Notes under the pieces: generated by a model | Seen by the model: the letters and a program-made list of their open reading frames with translations, nothing else | Told to the model about the DNA's origin: nothing | Database searches by the model: none | Assembly: GCA_964020085.1 (NCBI GenBank) | Contig: OZ026599.1 | Coordinates: forward strand, 34,475,086 to 34,539,085 | DNA: 64,000 bases | Origin: Micromussa lordhowensis | Lineage: Eukaryota; Cnidaria; Anthozoa; Scleractinia; Lobophylliidae | Direction of reading: 5' to 3' | Part shown: piece after piece, positions 1 through 10,200 of the stretch | Numbering within the stretch: the first letter of the stretch is position 1 | How the letters are laid out: every line of letters begins with the position of its first letter | Translations under genes and position numbers: made by a program

Positions 1-2329
1 AGAGAGTGAACGCCCAATACAGGCCTTATACCCAAAGTAATCCATCTTAAGTTCTCCCACGGATGTTACTCGCGCGTTGCGTGGATGTTTTCGTTGATAA
101 TTTGTCTATGTTTCGTTTCGTTTAGTTTTAAAGTGAAGGAAAACCTCCAACGCTGTGGGGATGTCGTCTTTGATATTTTAATTTCAAAGAAACAAAGGAG
201 CTTTGGGCCCCGCTATGTTTTAACACATTTCGAAACTTTAATAGGAGTTTAAACAAGAGGCAAAGGTGACAAACAAAAACTGAATAAACGGCAGAGAAAT
301 AGCAATCAAGTGAGTGCAAAGCAAACGCGACCCCCCGCTCCTCCTCCCCGGGGGACAACCGAACACAACGCAACCGGATAAACAGATGGTCCAAAGTACA
401 GACAGAAGCTCGCCGCCCAAACAGCAAAAAGGAGTTTTAAGCAACAACGACTAGGACACTTTATGTTTAACCTACGAATCTCGCAAGAATTTAGAATCAT
501 TCAGTTGGTCTATCACTGTCAGAGACATTCCAAACAGAATATGTAAGACAGCGTCAAAATTCGAAATTCGAAGTTCAAAATTTGGCCGCCGCGTACACAG
601 CCACTGTACTCGTTGCCGTTGTGGTTTGCCCATTAAACTCCCAAAAACTAAATAAACAGCAAAAGAATAAACAGCCATACGAGCACAACACAGACGAAAG
701 CCCAGCCTAACAAAACGAAAGCTTAGAGTGCAGAAAACATTTGTGTTATGAAACGTTTTTGAAAATCAAAGCATTTAAAATTAAATGACGTTTCGCCACA
801 TTTCCCGCCATTTCGTCTCAGCTGGTTGCGAGAAAGTCGCATGGACTGTCCAAGCATCGTGCGAGTAACATCCTCGTGGAAGAACTGGGTACCACGTCTA
901 CAAATAACTTAAGAGGGATTACTTTGGATATAAGGCTTATATGGTGGATTCTCTTGGTTTTAACACAGTAATTTGACAGTAAAGTAGTGAAATTTCCAGC
1001 TAATGAAAAATTCAGCGTTCACCGGCTGTTTAATTTTCTTTTCGCTCAAGTGGAAATTGTCCAAAAAAAGCAATTTTAATTAAATGTGTTTTGACATTAA
1101 TTCCAATTCAATTTCTTCTACTTTGGTTGTGCAAAGCCTATGCATCGAGATAATCTTCTTTCGTTCAAGACTTTGTCTGGCAAGTGTTGCGTTTGTCTCA
1201 CTCAAGCCGCAAAAATCGAAATAAAATTGGTTCACGCTACTCCCGGCATCACGTAAACACGCCGAAGGGAATATAAGCGACTTACTTGTGGCTTTGATAC
1301 TCTTAGCCAAACAATTTTCTTACAAAAGTGACGGTAGTCACGTAAGGATTTTAACAGAAAAAAATTGGCGTAATTCTAAATCTGCCTTGATTTGAATAAA
1401 ATGCGAGTCAAAACGAGAAAACAAAAATGCAAACCGGTCGAGCGTTATTGTGATAATATTGTGACTGCACCTGCAAACATTTGGTTTAAGTTACATTTGG
1501 AAGATCTATTAATTTTGACAGAAAACACTAATGAGCTGATTTTTCAAAGCCACTGTGACTATATGTGCTAATGGAAGCATTAACAAATACGTCAAATCGA
1601 AAATGATAATAACAAAACTGAATAAAGAAAAAATGATAATCAAGAAGAAGGCTTTCCAAGGCTTGTGATTGTGTATCACAAAAAAAAAATATATGAAATA
1701 AGCTCTAAGCTTACGTGAAATATAATTACAAGAAAGATAAATTGCTGCTTTCATTTCTGATTCACCGGTGATAATTAAAATGGGCAAGACACGCAATATT
1801 TCAATCTACATTAATACCTGTTTATCGCGTTTTGAATATACCGAAAATACTCGTATTTAAAAGATTTAAAAGGTGGAAGATTTAGAAATTTGTAAGCGAA
1901 ACATGTCCTAATGGCCTTTCAGTTAAATGTTGCAGCGTTTACTGAAGCTAATCACCTCTGGCGATATCGAAAGAAAATATTTTTTACAGGAAGTTCAAAC
2001 CAATTTGAGGCGATTTTTATTGGTTTCTTTACGTCTCACGTGACCACCCCACAAAATACGGAACTGTGGCTTTCTTTTACAAAGGGGGGCAATTAGCGCC
2101 AAACATGTCAAGTGCAGAGCATCTCGCGCAACAATGGCTGGCATCTTTTACATTCATGAATATAGGAAAATCGTCAACAGTAACTGAAACTCATTCAACA
2201 TTGTGACTTTACGTCACAACTCTCCGACCAAAGTAAAGTTTCAACACGCATCGATTCACAGCACTGAATTTCCGTCGCTTCCTCTTGGTATGTTTTAGCC
2301 ACAAGTCAGTAGGAATTTTTAGTTTGATA
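1..2329. other. Intergenic region upstream of the Kv gene, no gene recognised
   Basis: Only short open frames of biased composition occur here, with no recognisable protein domain. The last few hundred bases before the Kv start presumably hold its promoter and 5' leader, but I see no clear core promoter motif. No long inverted repeat or satellite stands out. Confidence 0.4.
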
Positions 2330-3565
2330 ATGGCATCAAACAATGCGATCGAGGACAGTGGCAATCGCCTTGTTATCAACGTGAGTGGAGCTATCTTTGA
2401 AGTAAGCGAGAGTACATTGGATAATTTTCCGCAATCTTTACTTGGTTGCCCTCAAAAGAGACGCAAATACTTCGATTCGCATCGAGAGGAATACTTTTTC
2501 GACCGGCACCGTCAAGCATTCGAGGGGATATTGTTTTACTATCAAAGCGAAGGGAGATTAATTTATCCGGACAATGTGCCCGCCGAAGTATTTGATGAAG
2601 AAGTTAAGTTCTTTATGCTCCCCGTGGAGCCAGACAGCTGTGAAAAGTTGGAAAACGCATTACTGGGAGATCGCAACCGCTCTCGTCCTCTAAATGTTTG
2701 GCAAAGAGTGTTGTGGGAGTTGTTTGAATTTCCGAATTCGTCCTTGGCTGCCAAAATGTTAGCAGTGCTCTCGCAGGTGTTTATTGTGGTATCTTTGGCA
2801 GGTTCTTGCTTAAGAACAGTTGAATCACTTCAGACCAAGCATGTAAGGGAGGCGAAAAACTACCAACAACATAACACGTCCATAGTTTACCCCGAAACAA
2901 AGTCAGCTGGGTCGTCAAGACTACATGAAGATGAATGGTTTTCATTCGACCTCGTTTGCTATAGCTGGTTTACTTTAGAATGCGCCGTAAGATTTCTCGC
3001 CGCTCCAAACAAAGGCGAATATTTTAAATTGCTGCCAAACTGCGCGGATTTTGGGACGATCCTTGTTTTCTACTTAAAACTTATCGTGAAAATGAGCTGG
3101 CCTTCAGCGAGGACACTCGTGCGCTTATTGGAAACTTTGGCGGTCATTCGCATTTTAAAACTGTTGCGTTATTGGGAAGGAATGAAAATTCTCGTGTTGA
3201 CCGCTGTGTCAGGCATACGGGATCTGGGCCTTTTGGTAACATTCGCATCAACTGTGGTTATTTTGGGATCTAGCGCTGTGTTCTTTGTGGAACTTAACGA
3301 GGATGACGATAGCGACTTTGAGAGTATTCCCGACGCATTTTGGTGGGCAATCATCACAATATGTACAGTTGGTTATGGCGATAAGGTTCCCACCACTACA
3401 ATGGGAAAGTTTTTGGGCGCCATTTGCGCTGTGCTAGGCACAGTCACTGTGGCGCTTCCATTGTTTCGTTTCGCGGCTCATTTTCGTTCGAAAATCGAAA
3501 ACTCCACTTATATTCAATCTTCCCGCGATCGAAATCCCAGAAGGTCGAGCAGAAAAAGTCGGTAA
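2330..3565 (+). CDS. Intronless Shaker-like voltage-gated K+ channel subunit, silent/regulatory-like
   Basis: A single-exon frame of 411 residues. The ATG at 2330 has A at -3 and G at +4; the 15 in-frame codons before it contain no ATG, so this start is preferred. An N-terminal T1 (BTB) tetramerisation domain spans about 13-100 (INVSG; EEYFFDRHRQAFEGILFYYQ), typical of Kv1/Shaker. S1 lies near 143-163, S2 near 206-224, S3 near 239-255, S4 at 261-281, S5 at about 297-321, the pore helix and filter at 335-354 (TVGYGD, 346-351), and S6 at 360-379. The filter is intact, so it is a K+ channel pore. Two key elements are changed. S4 reads R265, E268, A271, R274, K277, R280, with acid and alanine where Shaker has its second and third gating arginines. 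The S6 PVP bend is P-L-F (377-379). Such losses are known from Kv subunits that work only in heteromers; that role here is inference. Intronless Kv genes are common in cnidarians. Confidence 0.93.
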   Translation: MASNNAIEDSGNRLVINVSGAIFEVSESTLDNFPQSLLGCPQKRRKYFDSHREEYFFDRHRQAFEGILFYYQSEGRLIYPDNVPAEVFDEEVKFFMLPVEPDSCEKLENALLGDRNRSRPLNVWQRVLWELFEFPNSSLAAKMLAVLSQVFIVVSLAGSCLRTVESLQTKHVREAKNYQQHNTSIVYPETKSAGSSRLHEDEWFSFDLVCYSWFTLECAVRFLAAPNKGEYFKLLPNCADFGTILVFYLKLIVKMSWPSARTLVRLLETLAVIRILKLLRYWEGMKILVLTAVSGIRDLGLLVTFASTVVILGSSAVFFVELNEDDDSDFESIPDAFWWAIITICTVGYGDKVPTTTMGKFLGAICAVLGTVTVALPLFRFAAHFRSKIENSTYIQSSRDRNPRRSSRKSR

Positions 3566-3732
3566 AATCATCCTTCAATTCAGCAGCGTGTTAAGGTTTG
3601 AGAGGTTTGATAAAACCATAAAATAGACTTAATTCGAAAGACACGAACACACAAAGCAAGAGTAATTAACAAAGGGTACATTATGGCAAGATGAAAAAAA
3701 GTTATTACTAAGGCAAGAGGTTTTGTGTTGTG

Positions 3733-3738
3733 AATAAA
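3733..3738 (+). promoter_or_regulatory. Candidate poly(A) signal of the Kv gene
   Basis: AATAAA lies 168 bases after the Kv stop codon. It is the first canonical hexamer downstream on this strand that I noticed. A reasonable 3' end for a single-exon transcript, not proven. Confidence 0.4.
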
Positions 3739-4806
3739 TTGACAGGTCACCTTGTACATGTATTCATGAATTACTTTCGGGTTGGTCATTTTCCGGAAAA
3801 AATGACAGATTGAATAAATTATAACTATTCTTTATATATGTCAGTCTCAAATTTCTTGTTTTTGCTGAGATAAAGCTAAGACGAGGAAGAAATAAAAGGA
3901 GGAGAAAAATGCAACCAAGCAAAATGAAATTATCGTATTGCAATTTAGAAAAAAAATTAGAATTACCCTAAAAGTTTTGAATTGTAGCTTTATTTATGAA
4001 AGTTTGAATAAATGAAACCGCATGATACAGAAAACAACGTACTATGCGAATATTACTGCTACCGCCGCGAGCATTTATTCAAAATTCAAATTTGTTTTTG
4101 TGAAAAATAATTTATTCAAGACAAAATAATAAGAACGCAAGCGGCTTCTTTGTTATCAATTCATAGCGCACCACTATGGAAAATGTCATTGCGAATCTAT
4201 TGTGTATGTCTGCTTTAATGAATCACATTTTCTCTTTTTTTTCGCAAAGCCTTTGACGTCGTATTTGAGGCGATCAATTATTCTTTTTTTTCGGCAATTC
4301 CGGGCCGGCTACTCTTTGTTGTGGGTATAACGACGAATCTTCCTCGAAATTCGATATATCTTAATATCTCGCTCAAGGCATGACCTAGAGTAATCAGTTT
4401 CGTATTTTTTTTAAAACGACTTATAGGCTTAAACTCATTTTAGGCTTTAAGAAATGAGTTTCTCAGAGTATTGCAATTTGATATTGTTTTGTTTTTCGTG
4501 TCAAACAGAACGCAGAAAACTGTTTGACAGTTATTAGACAAAATAAATGGCGGTTGTTGTCAGTCGGTTTACTTCAAGACCAGTTGTGCCAGTAATTAAA
4601 TCCAATTTGATCTCAAATATTTGCGTTGGAACATATTCATGAATTGTAAACTTAAGACTTCAAGTGGCTGGCAGCAGTTCACAGCACTTTCCGAGACTTT
4701 GAAGGGTCATTATAGCCACTCTTTCTGTTAATGTTGCAAATCGTGTTATCAACAAAACTGCCCAATCATTGCTGAACACGTTGTTATCATTTTCGTGACA
4801 AAATTG

Positions 4807-4820
4807 GTTACCATAGCAAC
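4807..4820 (+). promoter_or_regulatory. Perfect RFX X-box motif
   Basis: GTTACCATAGCAAC matches the RFX consensus GTNRCC-N0-3-RGYAAC with a 2-base spacer. RFX factors (DAF-19, RFX1-6) bind such sites, often in cilium gene promoters. Here it lies between two convergent genes, not at an obvious promoter. Under the loose consensus about one match is expected by chance in 64 kb, so function is only suggested. Confidence 0.4.
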
Positions 4821-5950
4821 AGTGTGACCCGCTAAAAACACCCTTAATTGTAGCTTTAAGTGCTTATAACTGAAAAACGAGTTCGGTGACCCCCCAATTT
4901 TCTGTTATCGAATTACGAGCATGATGAGATGTAACGTTTTGCAAAGTATACAAAAATTCTGTAGTTTTCGTTTTAACCAAATCCCCCTTCTTTTGTAACA
5001 TTAAGGCGGGGTAAACGTGAATTTAAGTGAAATTTTGGTAAGTTTAAAGAGAGGTTGAAAGGGAAAAAAGGGTTATGGAACACCACCAGACAGTTGCCCG
5101 GCCGCACAATGGCACCCCAGGTGGTTGGGCAACTGTTTGGAGTGTATCTACCAATTTTTAATTTCAAACTCTAATTTTAAAACAACAACAAATCTTCAAA
5201 ATTTCCTATTTCCATCAATTTTACTAATCCTTTGAGAAAAACTATTTCTCTCCAAATATACCTAAAAATCACGAAAAAATTTACAAAACAACCCAAAACA
5301 TAGATATGTGAGATGAGCAGAGAGATTCTTGATTGCTTGAAACGTAAACAAGATATTTGCATTAAAAACATAATACCAAGCCAAAATACGGCTTTCATGT
5401 TTCTCCCCGCTTTAAAGCTGTCAATAAAGAAATTTTATTTCGAATGAAAACAAACATGTCAAATTAGTCAAGATGGTGGGGAGACTGGAACAACACTAAT
5501 AAACTGTGCCCTGTTCCTCCAGGCTGGGGGTAGAGCAATAGATATCTATACCCATTGTCGTAAAACACATTGCAGTTAAAAAACACCATGCCTCATCAAA
5601 CACATGGTTCCGAGGAGACCTGCAGGCAAGAAGTTAATTTCGCGCCTGACCCTTTATTTTAAAGCTTTTAATTTTCGCGGGTTGTTTAGTTGTGAAATTA
5701 AGCCGGTGACAGTGAGATATCATCATTGTTTTATTTATTATTTCTGTATTCCTTACGTCCTACCATTTACTGTAGATAAAACTGATCAAGTCGGCATACA
5801 CAATGCATGGCACATTTAACCCAGTCTAGCTATACATAGATCTCACCATCTACCTGCAGCTCATCTAGGATCAAGAAATGAATCATCCGAAGTTGTTCGG
5901 TTGTAAAATAGAGCAATTTTCAATTGAGTGTAGGAAGTAATTAAGCAATT

Positions 5951-5980
5951 GCTTTGGTTTTGGTTTTGGTTTTGGTTTTA
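5951..5980. repeat. (TTTTGG)n short tandem repeat
   Basis: About five near-perfect copies of a TTTTGG unit. It is a simple repeat and is not the metazoan telomere unit TTAGGG. Confidence 0.8.
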
Positions 5981-6084
5981 CTGCAGTTTGAGATTGGCTG
6001 AGTAATTGGGTCGGTTTTGGTTTTAAGACACCCATTTGACACTCATTTGAAAGCCAATCAATGGAGTCACCAAGAGTTGATCAA

Positions 6085-6090
6085 TTTATT
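6085..6090 (-). promoter_or_regulatory. Candidate poly(A) signal of the divergent CNG gene
   Basis: The minus strand reads AATAAA about 56 bases after the stop codon at 6146-6148. This gives a short 3' UTR and supports 6146 as the true end of the gene. Confidence 0.5.
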
Positions 6091-6145
6091 GGCTATAACA
6101 GTATTCTTCAAGTTAATATTTTAGGATGTCCCCAGAGGGTGGGTG

Positions 6146-7263
6146 TCATTTCATTATCACTACCTCTCCCTGATTGGGTTTGATCACCAGCGGCATTGGA
6201 GGAAATGAGCCTGCGCTCGGTACCACTTCTTGAACAGCGGATACACACTCGGAAGCAGAACAACTCTCATTCATTTGTTTACCTTCTTCTTGCTGTTGAC
6301 ACGCGCACCGTTTTTCCGGAGCGACAAAATCTGAATCAACCTTGATTTCTATTTTAGCGAATGGTTCTTTCTCCGTGGCTTTTATTCGGCTGGCAGCACG
6401 ATGCAATTTGGGCGAGTCTTCCACTATTTCGCTATTCTCTGGGGTGGCAAGAAGGATTTTGTTATCATCTTTCTGTTGATCTTTCGAAAACGGCACCTTA
6501 AATTTATTCTTTTGCTTCGGAATCTTATCGCTTCCTTCTTTACGTGACTCAGTAGCTCTTGACTTTTCCTGGTCGCTTTTCACATCTTCTAGCGCGCAGA
6601 ATGAAGTTTCGGCTGAACTGTCTCGCCATTGCAAAGGTATTTCCGCGCTGCTTCTTTTTAGAATTCCTTTTTTAATGATTGGCGCCTTGATTATCCTTCC
6701 TGCACCACTGTTCGATTCCAGTTCTTTTGGCTGCGACTCCTTTCCTTTGTCGTCGTTGGCATTATACAAAGTTTCTTTAAACGTGAACAGTGGAATATCG
6801 TTACGTGTGGGTGAAGCTGGTTTTGATTCCTGTGTGCGAGATCGTGGACGGCTGAAGAACTTTCTCTGACTCTTCCTCAGCTGATCAATGGTGCAATTCT
6901 CTGCAGATAAAGCGTCCTTAAAGCAATTTTCATGTGGGATTTCTTCGGAATGTTTTCTGTTTGCCATCAAGCTGTCATGCGACACCGTGTTTCGCTTAGG
7001 CATTTTTTTGCCGCTGCCTTGCGCCAGAAACTCTTTGATAATCTGTCTGGAATCTTCGTCGCCTCGTTCTAATCTTGCGCGCTCAGCAATCGAAGCTACT
7101 ATTTCACGTGGATTTACGGAATGACCGTTTTCTTTTCTGAACTTGTTTGCAAGAGACTTGACTTCATTTTTCGCTTCAATGAGTGACAGGCGACGTTTAA
7201 GGGTTTCCTTGTCTGCCACAAGCCATCTACGAGGGTCATTTTTCTCCAGACTAGAGTCCTCTG
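6146..7263 (-). CDS. Divergent CNG gene, exon 5: 372-residue charged tail
   Basis: An acceptor (TTTTGCCGCAG) opens a phase-1 exon that fits exactly onto the CATG|GTTAGT donor of exon 4. The tail starts EDSSLEKNDPRRWL, contains predicted helical basic stretches (KETLKRRLSLIEAKNEV) and many Lys, Glu and Ser residues, and ends VVIMK. I recognise no domain in it. The CNGA gene instead ends in a short coiled coil. Confidence 0.8.
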
Positions 7264-10200
7264 CTGCGGCAAAAAAGAGAAATGATTCAACTTTTAGAGT
7301 GTTTTTTTTTAAATGTTAGATTAATCACCTCGAAACTAACCAGATCCATTTCTATTTCAAGACTAATTATAACGCAGTTTCCCTGCTCACCATACTCATG
7401 AGTCATTTGTTCGAAACTGAATATGGAACGCAGCCATTAAAAAATAGCCATCGTGCTTCATTTCACCTTGTTGCTCTGTAGAGGACAGTAATACAAGTGT
7501 ACCAAGAATGATAGCGCACGTGTACAGCTGTTGTAAGGTGAGCAAAGTCTGTTTACAAGCCAAGCGTCCCGTCAGGCAAGTGCTTGGCTCCGGTTTCTGT
7601 GCATGAAGCGACTACGAGTATTTCTACTCCCCACTGGATGGGAGAGTAGTCCATCGCAGGGTTATCGCCGGTGATTCGCCTGTGAGAGTTAAGTATCTTC
7701 CCCCAAAACACAACACAATGCCCCCCCTGCCCGGCCAAGGGCTCGAATCCAGACCGCTCGATCCGGAGTTGAGCGCACTAACTATGAGGCCACCGCGCCA
7801 CCACGTACAGCCGTTTTACTGCTTATTGAACCGTTTGTTCAGCGTCGCTGCCGTTGCCGTTTTGGTTTTCTTAAGGCTGGTTTTCACTAGCGACGGAGTC
7901 GTAGTCGGAGTCATGACTAGAAGCGTAGAGTGATACGATCTAGGTCGTAAGCTCTCTTACGACTCCAGTTCGATTACGACTCCGACTTCGTCGCTAGTGA
8001 AAACCAGCCTTTAATCTCCTTAATTATGGGGACAGATAGAGGTTTTGCAACCAAGGATCGAACGCAGTGCTCGAACAGCACCGGTAAAGCGTATGAAGTC
8101 GAGGGCTTGGTTAGTAAGTTGTGTGTGTATCCACATGGTTAGGAGGTGACAACAGAAGGTCACCTTGCAATCACACCTGAGATCGACCCAGTGACCGTCA
8201 GACCTACTGCCTGAGTGCCACAGGCTTCTGCAACCTTGGTTCAGTGGTAAGGCTAAGCACGAGCCCCTAATAAATGCTACTTGACTAACCATGCCTGTTC
8301 TCATTATCCACTGTCTGATTAAGCCGCTCTCTTCTCTGTTTCTCGTACGTCTGTCGAGCAATCTTCGCCAGTTGGTCCTTCACTTCGGGGTAGTACTCAA
8401 TCACCTCCTCCAGATCTTTCTTTGATAGTCGGAAAAGATCCGAGAAGCCCACGGAACGGACCGAAGCTGTACGACGGTTGCCAATTCCCTTCATGTCAAG
8501 AATGCTTATTTCTCCGAAGTGTCGTCCGGCTGATAGTTTGGCTAAGACTGTTCCACTCTTGTCGACAACTTCTAACTCCCCTTGATTGACAATGTACATT
8601 TCTCGGCCAATTTCATCTTGACGACAGACGTGGTCTCCTTAAATTGAAAAATAAATAATGCAGAAGAGTGAATTATGAGCAAGAAAATATTAAATGAAGA
8701 CGAACGCGCGCATAGTGTAAAGCGGAATGCATGTGACCGACATAAAACAAATCGCTGCCTTTACGATACGCAAAACTCCCTCAGGACCGAGGGGAATGTA
8801 GAAAAACATCTAAAGAGAGATATGAACCATAAAATAGAACGGAAGGTAAGGAGCGATTGTTCGATTGATTGAAAAAGATTCACAATTTTAATTCGGTTAG
8901 AAACAAAAACAGAGGCACATGGAAGTGACTACTCCGGCTAAAGATCTTTTATTTCGTGCGATCAATAGCTTTTACATCACAGACCAAAAAGATAGAAATG
9001 GGCAACATTAATACAAAATTAAAAAAAAAGAACCCGATTAAGGGCTTTCTTAGGGTTCATTCAATTTGAAAAGGGTATAAATCAAAGAAATCCTGCCTTA
9101 CCGGGTGAACAGAGCATGGGCTTGAGTTTCAACACGAGTTCGCGCAGAAAGCTTGGGTCACAGTGTTCAAACATCTTGACCTTCTTTAACGTGTCCAAGT
9201 TGACGTGGATGGCGATTTCTGCCCGAAAGTTGTCGTTGAGCTGTTGAAATAGCTCTTCCTCGCTCATGTCTTTCTTGTATCGCCAGGCAAAATCGAACCA
9301 CTGGATCACGCGGCGTTGCAAGTCCATCGGCAGCTGATTGGCTGCGATGTACTGCTTCATTCCATCCAGCTTTAGTCAAGGTAACAAAAGAAAAGTTACA
9401 AGTTACACGGATTTCAAGTCCCCGCCTTAACTACTCGGCCAGGCTGCCTAACTTAAAAAAGCTATGTCTGCTGGGAGGACGTTTAGTAGATATATAGAGA
9501 GAGGAGAAAAAATAGTTCCCACAACTAACCTTTCTGTGATATTTCTCTCTGTGTCTTCTAAGGTCCACGATCATATCTGCTGCATTTCCGACGATGGTAG
9601 CAAAAATAAGCACACCACAAAGATACGTGAAGATGCAGAACAGCAGGCTCATTGTGGTCTGCGGCGCCACTTGTTTGCCTGTACCCACTGTCGTCATGGA
9701 TACCAGCGAACGAAACAGGCTGTAAAGGTATTGTGGACCCACCTAGGTAAATAGATAACACATGAGTGTTTGACACTGTATGTATGGGTTATTGACCAAG
9801 CGTGAGGTCACGATTGCTGGATATTGGCCAAGTTCTTTTTTTTGCGTGTTTATGGACCGAGACGGAGTTGAGGTCCATACACTCGCAAAAAAGAACGAGG
9901 CCAATATCCATCCATCTTGACCGGAAAAACTTGGTCAATAAAGGAATTATTATATGGCTTTCGGGGAAATTTTTCTCGCGGGACACGGCGAGTAGTCCCG
10001 AGTGGGCAAGATAGCTTCATCTTGTCCGCTCGGGTAGCCAATCACAGCGCAGGATTTGCTTCCTCTTGCCCGCTTACGGAGCTAGCCATATAATAAGACA
10101 GGTGCTGATAGGGACGATTCATTATTATGAAATAATTATCTTTTCAATAAATTAATTTTGTCATGTGTATACGGTGCTGAGTTCAGCCGAGCAGAAGGAA

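Larger units (their letters stand above)
3739..6084. other. Intergenic spacer between the convergent Kv and CNG genes
   Basis: AT-rich sequence with no credible coding exon. It contains a perfect RFX X-box at 4807-4820 and a short TTTTGG repeat at 5951-5980, listed separately. The Kv and first CNG genes are convergent across it, so it holds the 3' ends of both. Confidence 0.5.

Noticed and set aside
128..678. Overlapping minus-strand open frames up to 99 codons near the left edge
   Set aside because: Cys/Leu/Phe-rich translation of low-information sequence, no domain, no fitting splice sites.
5951..5980. TTTTGG array considered as interstitial telomere
   Set aside because: The metazoan telomere unit is TTAGGG. 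This unit does not match.
7700..7804. Possible tRNA gene on the minus strand
   Set aside because: A/B-box-like blocks are present but no full cloverleaf, and the downstream body is that of a SINE.
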